The translations under genes and the position numbers were made by a program. Below are positions 7,943 through 16,488 of a DNA stretch of 64,000 nucleotides, piece by piece. Source of the DNA: CBDESN01 sp965242495. GTDB lineage: Bacteria > Pseudomonadota > Alphaproteobacteria > MPNO01. The notes below the pieces were generated by a model, which saw nothing but the letters and a program-made list of their open reading frames with translations, searched no databases and was not told the DNA's origin. The stretch lies in contig OZ251446.1 of assembly GCA_965242495.1 (NCBI GenBank), positions 992,001 to 1,056,000 of the forward strand, in the 5' to 3' direction. Position 1 is the stretch's first letter. Each line of letters starts with the position of its first letter.

Positions 7943-8773
7943 GCTTTCGTGCCACTTCCGCAGCAGCAGGTACTGCAAGCCGGACAGCGAGAAGAAGATC
8001 GCGATGCCGGTGGCCGAGAGCAGAATCAGCGCGGCGAACATGCCCGGGATGTTGAGCCGGTTGCCGCCCTCGATGATCCGCCACGCCAAGCCGGTCTCGG
8101 CGCCGCTGCCGGCGACGAACTCCGCCACCACCGCGCCGATCAGGGCCAGCCCGCTGCTGATCCGCATTCCTCCGAGGATGTAGGGCAGCGCCCCCGGCAT
8201 CTGGAGATAGCGGAACACCTGCCAGCGCGAGGCGCCGTACAGTTCGAACAGGTTGTGCAGATTGTGGTCCGCCGACCGGAGCCCGATCGTCGTGTTCGAC
8301 AGGATCGGAAAGAAGGCGATGATCCAGGCCAGGACGAGCAGCGCCAGCCAGATATTGTCGAACCCCACCCAGATCACCACCAGGGGAGCGATCGCGACGA
8401 CGGGCGTCACCTGGAGCCAGACGGCATAAGGAAAGATCGCGTTCTCGATCAGCTTGCTCTGCGTGAACAGGACGGCGAGCGAGACGCCGCTGACCAAGGC
8501 GCACAGAAAGGCGAGGATCGTGCCCCGCAGAGTGAACCAGAACGCATCCATATAGGAGGAGAAACCATCGAACAGGGCTATGACGATCACCGACGGGGCG
8601 GGCAGCACGAACTTCCTGATTTCGAGGTGCCAGACCAGAAATTCCCACAAGCCGATGAACAGCGCCCCGATCATGATCGGCGCCAGCACCCGCCCGGCGA
8701 TGGAAGTCTCCAGCGCCTCGCGGAGGCCGCGCCCTTCCCCCGGTAGCCCGTCGGCCCGCAATTCGGTCGCCAT
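7922..8773 (-). CDS. ABC transporter permease, SsuC/TauC/ThiX type
   Basis: 283 aa, with about six predicted transmembrane segments (for example APIMIGALFIGLWEFLVW and GTILAFLCALVSGVSLAVLF). The EAA-type loop that contacts the ATPase reads FELYGASRWQVFRYLQMPGALPYILGGMRISSGLALIGAVVAEF. It belongs to the nitrate/sulfonate/taurine/pyrimidine-precursor importer class. It lies 69 nt after the substrate-binding protein gene on the same strand. The ATPase is encoded divergently at 10066, next to a cytosine-deaminase-like enzyme, which suggests a pyrimidine or related heterocycle as cargo. Confidence 0.9.
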   Translation of the reverse strand: MATELRADGLPGEGRGLREALETSIAGRVLAPIMIGALFIGLWEFLVWHLEIRKFVLPAPSVIVIALFDGFSSYMDAFWFTLRGTILAFLCALVSGVSLAVLFTQSKLIENAIFPYAVWLQVTPVVAIAPLVVIWVGFDNIWLALLVLAWIIAFFPILSNTTIGLRSADHNLHNLFELYGASRWQVFRYLQMPGALPYILGGMRISSGLALIGAVVAEFVAGSGAETGLAWRIIEGGNRLNIPGMFAALILLSATGIAIFFSLSGLQYLLLRKWHESAARREN

Positions 8774-8842
8774 TACGCCCGACTCCCTTCAGATAGCGCC
8801 ATGCGGGGCGGGGCGGTCGCCGCCCCGCCGCAGCGATACGGG

Positions 8843-9850
8843 CTAGTTCGTCATACCGTGCTTCTTGTTGACGAACCGGAGAGTGTAGGCGTCGCCATAC
8901 GGCAGATCCTTCGGGTAGCGGCCCTGGCTCGCCGCGGTCTCGAAATGATCCTTCCAGCGGGCATGGGTCATGGCGCCGATGCCGAGCTGCCCGGTGTCGC
9001 CGCTGTCGACGATGCCGTACCGCCTCATGGTCTTGCGCGAGAAGACGATCGTCGCGTCGGTCATCTCCTTGTTGTGCTGCTTGATCATGACGTTGGCCGC
9101 CGACGGATCGCCGTAGATGTAGTCCTTCCAGCCTTCGATCGAGGCGTTGACGAAACCCTGCACCGCCTCGGGCTTGTCCGCGATCCACTTCTCGGACACC
9201 AGCACCAAGGCGGCATAGGTCTGGTAGCCGTTGTCGGCGAGCAGGAACGACCTCACGTCGATTCCCGCCTTTTCCTTGACGATGAACGGCTCGCTCGAGA
9301 TGTAGCCCTGCTGGATGGTGTCCTTGTTGGCGATGAACGGCGCCATGTTGAAGGTGTATTTCCGGATCTGAGAGTCCTCGAAGCCGTACTTCGCTTTGAG
9401 CCAGACCCACATGGTGTGGATGTTTCCCGACGAGATCAGGATCGGCCGGCCCTTCATGTCCTCGAGGCTCTCAATGCCGTTGCCGACATGGGTCATGAGC
9501 ATCTGCGGACTCTTCTGGAAGGCGGCCATGACCGCCCTCACCTTGGCGCCCGCCCTCACCAATTCGAGCGCGTAGTCGTTGTTGGACGCCATGGCGAAAT
9601 CGACCGCGCCGGCGGCGATGAGCTGACGGGTGTTCACGCCCGGCCCGCCGGGGCGGATGCGGACGTCAAGGCCGTACTTCTTGTAGAACCCCTTGGCGAC
9701 CGCCTGATAGAACCCGCCATGCTCGGCCTGGGCCTTCCAGTTGGTGACGAAGGTAACCGGTTCGGCCGCCGATCCGGTCGCGGCGCCGATTCCTATGGCG
9801 GCCGCGAACGCGGCGGCCGAGACGCCGTGAAACGCCATCCTGCTGCGCAT
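8843..9850 (-). CDS. ABC substrate-binding protein, NMT1/THI5-like
   Basis: 335 aa with a signal peptide (FAAAIGIGAATGSAAEP; cleavage near residue 29). The mature protein begins VTFVTNWKAQAEHGGFYQAVAKGFYKKYGLDV, the classic NMT1/THI5 fold that binds hydroxymethylpyrimidine-like or other small heterocycles. The family also covers sulfonates and aromatics. Periplasmic. An alternative start is Met5. It is followed by its permease. Neighbouring cytosine-deaminase-like and ATPase genes support uptake of a pyrimidine-type compound, but the ligand is inferred. Confidence 0.88.
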   Translation of the reverse strand: MRSRMAFHGVSAAAFAAAIGIGAATGSAAEPVTFVTNWKAQAEHGGFYQAVAKGFYKKYGLDVRIRPGGPGVNTRQLIAAGAVDFAMASNNDYALELVRAGAKVRAVMAAFQKSPQMLMTHVGNGIESLEDMKGRPILISSGNIHTMWVWLKAKYGFEDSQIRKYTFNMAPFIANKDTIQQGYISSEPFIVKEKAGIDVRSFLLADNGYQTYAALVLVSEKWIADKPEAVQGFVNASIEGWKDYIYGDPSAANVMIKQHNKEMTDATIVFSRKTMRRYGIVDSGDTGQLGIGAMTHARWKDHFETAASQGRYPKDLPYGDAYTLRFVNKKHGMTN

Positions 9851-9974
9851 CGTATTCTCTCCCTTGCAGCTATGCGGTTGCGGTGATTTCGGTGCGGGGC
9901 CGCGCCCGGAGGCCGGCGGGCGATCCGGAACCCCGGCGTCGCCGGGGAACGTAGCGTATCCACATCCGCCGCGG

Positions 9975-9988
9975 AACCGGTATCGGTT
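9975..9988. promoter_or_regulatory. Operator-like palindrome in divergent ABC control region
   Basis: AACCG-GTAT-CGGTT forms a perfect 5-bp inverted repeat centred in the 215-bp space between the divergent binding-protein and ATPase genes, flanked outside by CCGCGG on both sides. The position between two divergent units that act together makes it a candidate repressor site. No regulator gene lies next to it. Confidence 0.35.
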
Positions 9989-10065
9989 TCGCCGCGGCGG
10001 GATTATGCTCCGCCCGCCGCCCGGCCCGCGGGCGGACGAACGGGCGCGGATGCAGCGAAAACCGA

Positions 10066-10854
10066 ATGAACGACCCCTCCCCGAGCGATTCGCGACTCGT
10101 CCGGCTCAGCGGGGTCGGCAAGACGTTTTCCAACGGAACGGTGGCGCTCGAAGGGCTCGACTTCGCCATCGACGCGCACGAATTCGTCACCCTGCTGGGG
10201 CCCTCCGGCTGCGGCAAAAGCACCGCGCTCCGGTTGGTGGCGGGGCTGGGCGGCGTCAGCGAGGGCTCAATCGAACTCCCCGAATCGCGCGTCGATCCGT
10301 CCGATTCGGTGGCGCGCGACATCGGCTTCGTCTTCCAGGAGGCGACGTTGATGCCCTGGGCCACGGTGTTCGACAACGTCTATCTGCCGCTGCGCCTAGC
10401 GGGGGCGGCCCGCGCGGCAGCGACCCCCCACGTCGCCGAGGCCGTCGGGTTGGTGGGGCTGGAGGGGTTCGAGGGCGCCTATCCCAGGGAGCTCTCCGGC
10501 GGCATGAAGATGCGCGTGTCGATCGCCCGCGCGCTGGTCACCAAGCCCAAGCTGCTGCTGATGGACGAGCCGTTCGCCGCCCTCGACGAGATCACCCGGT
10601 TCAAGCTCAACAACGACTTGCTGGCGTTGTGGCGAAACCAGAAATGGACGGTGATCTTCGTCACTCATTCGGTTTACGAGTCGGTGTATCTCTCGACACG
10701 TATCCTGGTCATGGCGGCGCGGCCGGGCCGGATCGTCGGCGACATACCGATCGACCAGCCCTATCCGCGGGACGATTCGTTCCGGGTGTCCGCCCCCTAT
10801 AACGAGTATTGCCGGGCCGTCTCGGCGAAGCTGTCCGAGGCGATGCCCGCCTAA
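10066..10854 (+). CDS. ABC transporter ATPase (SsuB/TauB/ThiZ type)
   Basis: 262 aa. Walker A is GPSGCGKST, the Q-loop FVFQEATLMPW, the signature ELSGGMKMRVSIARAL, Walker B LLLMDEPFAALDE, and the H-loop VTHSVYE. The signature and D-loop match the nitrate/sulfonate/taurine subfamily. It would energise the permease encoded at 7922-8773. It is transcribed away from the permease/binding-protein operon and leads into the cytosine-deaminase-like gene 26 nt downstream. Confidence 0.93.
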   Translation: MNDPSPSDSRLVRLSGVGKTFSNGTVALEGLDFAIDAHEFVTLLGPSGCGKSTALRLVAGLGGVSEGSIELPESRVDPSDSVARDIGFVFQEATLMPWATVFDNVYLPLRLAGAARAAATPHVAEAVGLVGLEGFEGAYPRELSGGMKMRVSIARALVTKPKLLLMDEPFAALDEITRFKLNNDLLALWRNQKWTVIFVTHSVYESVYLSTRILVMAARPGRIVGDIPIDQPYPRDDSFRVSAPYNEYCRAVSAKLSEAMPA

Positions 10855-10880
10855 ACGAAACCGCCGACCGGAGACGCGCC

Positions 10881-12191
10881 ATGGCCGAGCCGTTCGTGAC
10901 GATCCCCGACGCCGGAGCGTTCCGCCTCCGCGACGTGCGGGCCCCGCTCTGCCTGATCGCGGACGCCGGGCCCGAACTCGCCGACGCCGGCGACGGGCTC
11001 GCCCGCATCGATCTCGACGTGGCCGACGGCCGCATCGCCGCGATCCGGGCGCATGACGAGGGCGCGGACGGCAGGGCCGTCGATCTCGACGGCGGTCAGG
11101 TCTGGCCCTGCTTCGTCGATCTCCACACCCATCTCGATAAGGGCCATATCTGGCCGCGCGCCGAGAATCCGGACGGCTCGCGCGACGGCGCCTTGTCCAC
11201 GACCGCGCGCGACCGGGGCGCCAACTGGTCGGCGAACGACGTGCGCCGACGGATGGAATTCTCGCTCCGATGCGCCTACGCGCACGGGACCGGCGCGATC
11301 CGCACGCATATCGATTCCTACGAGGCGCAATATCCGATCTCCTGGCGGGTGCTGGCCGAGCTCGGGGCCGAATGGTCGGACCGCATTACGTTGCAGGGAT
11401 CGGCCCTGGTCACGCTCGACAGCTATCGCGAGGCGTTCGCCGTCGGACTCGCGGATGCGGTCGCCGAGGCGGGCGGGATCCTGGGCGCGGTCTGCATGAT
11501 CCACGACGACGCGGACGCCTTGTTCGACCGGGTGTTCCGACTGGCGGCCGAACGCGGTCTCGCGCTCGACTTCCACGTCGACGAGACCGGCGACGCCGCT
11601 GCGGATTCGCTCATGCACGTGGCTCGCGCCGCGCTGCGCCACCGGTTCGAGCAGCCCATCGTCGTCGGCCATTGTTGCAGCCTCGCCGTGCAACCGGCCG
11701 GCAAGGTCGACCGCGTGCTCGATCTGGTCGCCGAGGCGGGGCTGCGGGTGGTCAGCCTGCCGATGTGTAACATGTTCATCCAAGATCGCGGCCGCGACCG
11801 GACGCCGCGCTGGCGGGGGGTAACGCTGCTGCACGAAATGAAGGCGCGGGGAATCGCGGTCTCGATCGCCAGCGACAACACCCGCGACCCGTTCTACGGC
11901 TACGGCGATCTCGACGGGGTGGAGGTGTTCACCCAGGCGGCGCGCATCGCCCATCTGGATCGCCCGGTCGGCGACTGGCCGATGGCGGTCACGCGCACCC
12001 CGGCGGACGCGATGGAACTGGGTGAAGCTGGGCGGATCGCCGTCGACGGGCCCGCCGACCTGCTGCTGTTCCGGGCGCGCCACTACAGCGAGCTGCTGTC
12101 CAGGCCGCAGGCGGATCGGGTGGTGCTGCGCCGGGGGCGGCCGATCGACGCCGCGCCCCCCGATTATCGCGAGCTCGACGACCTGTTTTGA
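10881..12191 (+). CDS. Cytosine-deaminase-like amidohydrolase
   Basis: 436 aa. A metal-dependent hydrolase of the cytosine deaminase / AtzC-like group, likely deaminating a pyrimidine or triazine-type ring in the cytosol. Metal ligands are visible in DLHTHLDKGHIWPR, FHVDETGD, GHCCSLA and ASDNTRDPFY. The chosen ATG (10881) follows a GGAG-containing leader and lies 26 nt after the ATPase; the frame is open further upstream inside the ATPase gene. Together with the NMT1-type importer it suggests scavenging of an exogenous pyrimidine-like compound. Confidence 0.88.
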   Translation: MAEPFVTIPDAGAFRLRDVRAPLCLIADAGPELADAGDGLARIDLDVADGRIAAIRAHDEGADGRAVDLDGGQVWPCFVDLHTHLDKGHIWPRAENPDGSRDGALSTTARDRGANWSANDVRRRMEFSLRCAYAHGTGAIRTHIDSYEAQYPISWRVLAELGAEWSDRITLQGSALVTLDSYREAFAVGLADAVAEAGGILGAVCMIHDDADALFDRVFRLAAERGLALDFHVDETGDAAADSLMHVARAALRHRFEQPIVVGHCCSLAVQPAGKVDRVLDLVAEAGLRVVSLPMCNMFIQDRGRDRTPRWRGVTLLHEMKARGIAVSIASDNTRDPFYGYGDLDGVEVFTQAARIAHLDRPVGDWPMAVTRTPADAMELGEAGRIAVDGPADLLLFRARHYSELLSRPQADRVVLRRGRPIDAAPPDYRELDDLF

Positions 12192-12209
12192 CTTGGAACT
12201 GCGGCCGCT

Positions 12210-12315
12210 CCGCCGTGTCCACGACCGGCGCGGCTCGGCGGATCTTGCCGGGGTTGAACAAGCCGCGAGGATCGGCGCGGCGCTTGGGCGCCAGCCGGGC
12301 GGCGAGGATTTTGTG
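12210..12315 (-). pseudogene. Duplicated C-terminal tail of an FAD-linked oxidase
   Basis: On the minus strand this block reads LAPKRRADPRGLFNPGKIRRAAPV, a diverged copy of the last residues of the neighbouring oxidase (LALKRRADPYGLLNPGKIRQAAPV, near 12330-12430). It directly follows the stop of the intact gene, in the same orientation, with no start of its own. It is either a tandem duplication of the 3' end or the last remnant of a paralogous oxidase gene. Confidence 0.7.
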
Positions 12316-12323
12316 AAGCTCGG

Positions 12324-13676
12324 CTACTCCGCCGCCTCCTCGACCGGCGCGGCCTGGCGGATCTTGCCGGGGTTGAGCAGGCCGTAGGGGTCGGCGCGCC
12401 GCTTGAGCGCCAGCTGGGCGGCGAGGCTCACCCGCTTGTAGCTGTCGTCGAGATGGTGGATGTGGGGGTTGGCGACGCCGATGCCGGCGGCGGCGTGGAT
12501 GTCCATGATCTCGTTCAGGCGCGCCTCGCCGGTGAAGCGCACCAGCTGGAGCGCGCTGTTGGTGATCCGCCCGTCGATGCGCACGAATTCGGCGTGCATC
12601 AGCACTTCGTCGCCGAACGTCTCGCGCATCCGCGCCATCGTCTCCAGGTTCCGCCCGACGGGGAACAGCGACTGGATATAGGTGAAGGACGGATCGGCGC
12701 GCATACCGTAGAGGGTGGTATGGTTCCAGGTGTATTCGTAAAGCGGCGGGCCGTCGATCTCGCCGCCGCCGAGGACGCCGCTGAGCACGATCTCGCCGCC
12801 ATGCTCGCGGACGACCGCCCGGGCGGCCGGCAGCGAAGGCTCGGCGATCATCGCGAAGACGACATGCGCGCCGTCCGGCAGCCGCCCGCGGAAGCGGCGG
12901 AAATAGCCGGGGATCGGCCATGCGAACAGCGCCGCCGACTTCTTGACGATGCCGTCGCTCTCGGCCAGCCGCTGGCAGAACAGCCCGGCGCGGTCGAACG
13001 CCTCGAACGCGATCGCGGTCTGGACCCAGCGGTAGCCCGGCGCCAGCGGCATCTCGAGTTCGGTGACGATGCCGTTGGTCCCCCAGGCCTGATGAACCTG
13101 CTGCACGTCGTCGCCTCGCAGCTCGATCGCGCGCGGCTCGTCCTCCATCGTCACCAGACGCACGCCGAGGATGTTGCCCCGCTCCCGCAGGCGGCCGAAA
13201 TTGATCGAGCCGCACCCGGCGGCGCCGCCGGCGACGAACCCGCCGATGCTGGCGCTGGCCGCGGTCGAGGGATGTATCCGCAGCTCCCACCCGGCGGGGG
13301 CGAGCGCATCGTCGACGTCCTTCATGATCGCGCCTGCCTCGAACCGCGCCACCGGGCCGTCATGGCGACGGATCCGGTTCATCGCCGTCATGTCGAGGAC
13401 GACGCCGCCGGCGAGCGGCACCGCTTGGCCGTAATTCCCGGTGCCGCCGCCGCGCACGGTCACCGGAATGCGCCGGCGGACGCAGGCGCGGGCGATCCGG
13501 ATCACGTCGTCCTCGCAGCGCGGCACGACGACCCGCTCGGCCCGGCAGTCGTCGAGCTTCGCCTTGAGCACCGGGCTGTACCAATAGAAGTCGCGGCTCT
13601 TGCGCGCCACCTCGCCCGGCGCGTCGATCAACCCGGCGCCGCCGATCTCCCCGGCGAAAGCGTTCCAGTCGGTCAT
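12324..13676 (-). CDS. FAD-binding oxidase (GlcD/FAD_binding_4 family)
   Basis: 450 aa. The PP-loop FAD domain is visible: VTVRGGGTGNYGQAVPLAGGVVLDM, then IHPSTAASASIGGFVAGGAAGCGSINFG and WGTNGIVTELEMPLAPG. The C-terminal cap ends HIHHLDDSYKRVSLAAQLALKRRADPYGLLNPGKIR, the usual close of this family. It probably oxidises a 2-hydroxyacid or an aromatic alcohol. The start ATG at 13676 gives the conserved N-terminus; longer frames run into the promoter region. It is divergent from the creatininase-like gene (136 nt between the starts). The substrate is unknown. Confidence 0.88.
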   Translation of the reverse strand: MTDWNAFAGEIGGAGLIDAPGEVARKSRDFYWYSPVLKAKLDDCRAERVVVPRCEDDVIRIARACVRRRIPVTVRGGGTGNYGQAVPLAGGVVLDMTAMNRIRRHDGPVARFEAGAIMKDVDDALAPAGWELRIHPSTAASASIGGFVAGGAAGCGSINFGRLRERGNILGVRLVTMEDEPRAIELRGDDVQQVHQAWGTNGIVTELEMPLAPGYRWVQTAIAFEAFDRAGLFCQRLAESDGIVKKSAALFAWPIPGYFRRFRGRLPDGAHVVFAMIAEPSLPAARAVVREHGGEIVLSGVLGGGEIDGPPLYEYTWNHTTLYGMRADPSFTYIQSLFPVGRNLETMARMRETFGDEVLMHAEFVRIDGRITNSALQLVRFTGEARLNEIMDIHAAAGIGVANPHIHHLDDSYKRVSLAAQLALKRRADPYGLLNPGKIRQAAPVEEAAE

Positions 13677-13812
13677 GGCCGGCCGGTTCCCGTGACGGCG
13701 GCGGCGGCGGTCCGTATGATCGCCGCGAGATCGCGCATCCAACAGCAACGTCTTATCGGTTGACGCGGCGACGGGCAATCCCGCGCCCGTCGGTCGATCG
13801 GAGGGGGAGGCG

Positions 13813-14619
13813 ATGACCACGGCGCCGCGCCGCTATTGGCAGGACATGACCACCGAGGAGTTCGCCGCGCTCGACGCCGGACGGCTGATCGCCGTGCTGC
13901 CCGTCGCCGCGATCGAGCAGCACGGGCCGCATCTGCCGGTCTGCGTCGACAGCTGCATCAACCAGGGCGTGCTGGCCCGCGCCGTCGAGCTGATGCCGGA
14001 CGATCTGCCGGTCGCGATCCTCCCCGCCATGCCCGTCGGCAAAAGCAACGAGCACGTCGATTTTCCGGGGACGCTCACGCTGAGCGCCGGGACCCTGATC
14101 CGGCTGTGGACCGAGATCGGCGATTCGGTCGCCCGCGCCGGGGTCCGCAAGCTGGTGCTGTTCAACACCCATGGCGGCCAGCGGCAGCTGATCGAGGTGG
14201 CGGCGCGCGACCTGCGGGTCAAGTGGGACATGTTCGTCGTCTCGCTCGGCGCGCCGGCCCTGGGCAAGCCGCCGGGCCTGTTCGACGACGACGAGGTCCG
14301 CCACGGCATCCACGCCGGGACGGTCGAGACTTCGATGATGCTGCATCTGCGCCCGGACCTGGTGAAGATGGACCGCGCCCGCAACTTCGCCCCGATCTCC
14401 TACGCCCTGGAGCGGGATTACAAGTATCTGCGCGCCAATGGCCCGATCAGCTTCGGCTGGAAGGCGCAGGATCTACAGCCCGATGGCGCTTGCGGCGACG
14501 CGGCGAAGGCCGACGCCGCGCGCGGCGAGGCGCTGATCGACCATACCGCCGCCGCCCTGGTCGAACTGCTGGCCGAAATCGACCGCTACCCGCTGGAGGC
14601 GGTGAAACGGGCGGGATAG
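13813..14619 (+). CDS. Creatininase-family amidohydrolase
   Basis: 268 aa. The metal-binding motifs of the family are present: PVAAIEQHGPHLPVCVD, MPVGKSNEHVDFPGT, FNTHGGQ, and GIHAGTVETSMML. Family members hydrolyse creatinine, formamides, or mycofactocin/F420-related amide bonds. Without creatinase or sarcosine oxidase next door, creatinine is not a safe substrate call; an amide arising from the pyrimidine-like pathway upstream is plausible. The start has GGGGGAGG 4-6 nt upstream. Confidence 0.88.
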   Translation: MTTAPRRYWQDMTTEEFAALDAGRLIAVLPVAAIEQHGPHLPVCVDSCINQGVLARAVELMPDDLPVAILPAMPVGKSNEHVDFPGTLTLSAGTLIRLWTEIGDSVARAGVRKLVLFNTHGGQRQLIEVAARDLRVKWDMFVVSLGAPALGKPPGLFDDDEVRHGIHAGTVETSMMLHLRPDLVKMDRARNFAPISYALERDYKYLRANGPISFGWKAQDLQPDGACGDAAKADAARGEALIDHTAAALVELLAEIDRYPLEAVKRAG

Positions 14620-14689
14620 ACGGCGACCGGCCGATGAGGCGCGCGCCGGCCAAGTAGCAAGGACGAACAGGCTGAATAATCTTCGCGAC

Positions 14690-14912
14690 TCAATCCTCGG
14701 CGACGAATACGACCACGATCGACGATCGCGTCGAAATCGGTCCAGCTGAATCCTACGCCAATCCTATCGAAATCCGTGGCGTAGAAGCGACGTCGTTTCC
14801 CGAGAACGCCAGGCAGCCATTATCGGCGAGGGCGATCCGCGCGCTTCAATTCGTCGAGCTTCTCGCGAATTTCGTCTACCTCTCTGGCGGAGAAGCGATC
14901 TCTTCCCTTCAT
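14690..14912 (-). pseudogene. Small helical protein gene interrupted by an in-frame stop
   Basis: From ATG 14912 the frame reads MKGRDRFSAREVDEIREKLD and 10 more residues, then TAA at 14820-14822. The same frame continues with RFYATDFDRIGVGFSWTDFDA and IVDRGRI. The two halves together resemble a family of about 70-80 aa bacterial small proteins known to me by pattern (GRDRF..E...IR...RADR..Q....LR.LGFY.SDF...GF...DFD.LI..G.I). A CAA-to-TAA change would explain the break. Function unknown; helix-rich, possibly antitoxin-like. The rest of this 369-bp gap shows nothing else. Confidence 0.5.
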
Positions 14913-14988
14913 GCCTCCTCGCTCGCCGGCGGCTCGTCGACTCACGGTCGAATTCGCTCCCCCGCCGTCATGCATCGATCCTTTGTCC

Positions 14989-16392
14989 CTACGGCAGAAA
15001 CTCGTCCAGATCCACGCCGTCGAAGTTCTTCGGCATGGCGCGCTCGAAGCGGGCGCGCTCGTCCGCCTGGGTGACGGCGGGCTTGGTGGCGTCGATCAGC
15101 CATTTGGTCCCGATGCGGTGCAGGCTCGATTGCCCGTCCACGATCGGCGAGACGTTGTCGAGTGGGAAGACGCGGGTGTTGGGGATCAACACCACGTCGC
15201 GCTCGGCATGGACGCGCGTCGTCATCGACCACATCACCTGACGCAGATCGGACGCGTCGATGTCGTCGTCCACGGCGATGGCGATCTTGGGATGCAGATA
15301 GGGCCCCGACAGAGCGGCCATGAGGGCGGTCTTGGCTTGGCCCTCGATGCGCGGACGCAGCTTGATGACCAGCATCATCAGCCCGGCGGCGGCGACGCAG
15401 CGGACGTCGAGCAGGTCGAGCCCGCCCTCGACGTTGCGCAGATGGTCGCGCGTCGCCACCTCGATGCCGAGCCCGGTGGTCGCCTGAGTATCGGTGACCG
15501 GGAAGCCGCAATGGATGGCGTAGAAGATGGCGTCCTCGCGCCGGGTGATCGCCTTGAGCTTGAAGATCTCCGCGTGGCCCTGCTCGGCGTAGGTGCCCGG
15601 CACCTCGCCGAAGGGTCCCTCCTCCTCGACGTGGTTGGGCAACACCTCGCCCTCCAGCACGATCTCGGCTTCCGCGGGAACCTCCACGTCGATGGTCTCG
15701 CAGCGGACCATGCGGACGCCCTCGCCCAGCAGCGCGCCGGCGAGCGTCATCTCGTCGAGGCCGTAACGGGTCGTGAACGCCGAGCCGTAGAAGATCGCCG
15801 GGTGGACGCCGAACACCATGGCCGCCGGCATCGGCTCGTTACGCGCGCAGTATTTCTCGTAGATGCGGCGCGCCTGGCGCGGGACCATCAGGAAGCCGGT
15901 CTTGTCCCGGCCCATGATCTGCTGGCGGTGGATCGAGACGTTGGCGACGCCGCTGTCCGGGTCCTTGACGATCGCCATGCCCGAAGCGAGGTAACGGCCG
16001 CCGTCCTTCTCGGAGGTGACCATCGCCGGCAGGTCGCCGAGATCGGCCGCCTCGCCCGTCAGCACCAGCTCCTTGACCGGCGCTTCGTCCCGGCCGACCG
16101 TCACCGTGTCCATCGGCGTCGCGATGCGGCGACCGATCTCGCTCAGGATCTCGTCCTCGTCGATGCCGAGCCCGATCGACCACTTCCTGCGGTCGGCCAG
16201 GATCTGGCTGCATGCGCGCCAGCCGTCATGCCCCTTGATGTCGGTGAACAGGCTCGACTTGCCGAGCTCGTTGTAGGTCTTCCACTCGACCGCGGCCATG
16301 TTGGTCAGCGGATCGACCTGCTTGTCGAACCGTATGAGCTCGCCCTGCTGCTCGAGATTGCCGAGCAGGGTCCGAAACGACTGATCGCGCAT
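14989..16392 (-). CDS. UbiD-family (de)carboxylase
   Basis: 467 aa. UbiD enzymes use prenylated FMN to decarboxylate, or reversibly carboxylate, aromatic or alpha,beta-unsaturated acids. The family signatures are SGMAIVKDPDSGVANVSIHRQQIMG, the prFMN/metal region with E-x-D-x-P-like EVEVPAEAEIVLEGEV, and EEEGPFGEVPGTYAEQG. It is the last gene of a unit with an acyl-CoA dehydrogenase and an enoyl-CoA hydratase, which points to ring or side-chain catabolism of an aromatic acid. No UbiX-like prenyltransferase is in the window. A second UbiD lies at 51054-52562. Confidence 0.92.
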   Translation of the reverse strand: MRDQSFRTLLGNLEQQGELIRFDKQVDPLTNMAAVEWKTYNELGKSSLFTDIKGHDGWRACSQILADRRKWSIGLGIDEDEILSEIGRRIATPMDTVTVGRDEAPVKELVLTGEAADLGDLPAMVTSEKDGGRYLASGMAIVKDPDSGVANVSIHRQQIMGRDKTGFLMVPRQARRIYEKYCARNEPMPAAMVFGVHPAIFYGSAFTTRYGLDEMTLAGALLGEGVRMVRCETIDVEVPAEAEIVLEGEVLPNHVEEEGPFGEVPGTYAEQGHAEIFKLKAITRREDAIFYAIHCGFPVTDTQATTGLGIEVATRDHLRNVEGGLDLLDVRCVAAAGLMMLVIKLRPRIEGQAKTALMAALSGPYLHPKIAIAVDDDIDASDLRQVMWSMTTRVHAERDVVLIPNTRVFPLDNVSPIVDGQSSLHRIGTKWLIDATKPAVTQADERARFERAMPKNFDGVDLDEFLP

Positions 16393-16488
16393 CCGCGGCC
16401 TCCCGGTTGCGCCGCCGGCGCGGTTCGACCGACGGCGCGGGCGTTTTACGGCGTTCGGCCGCCGAGGCCAAGCCGTCCGCGCCGCCGG

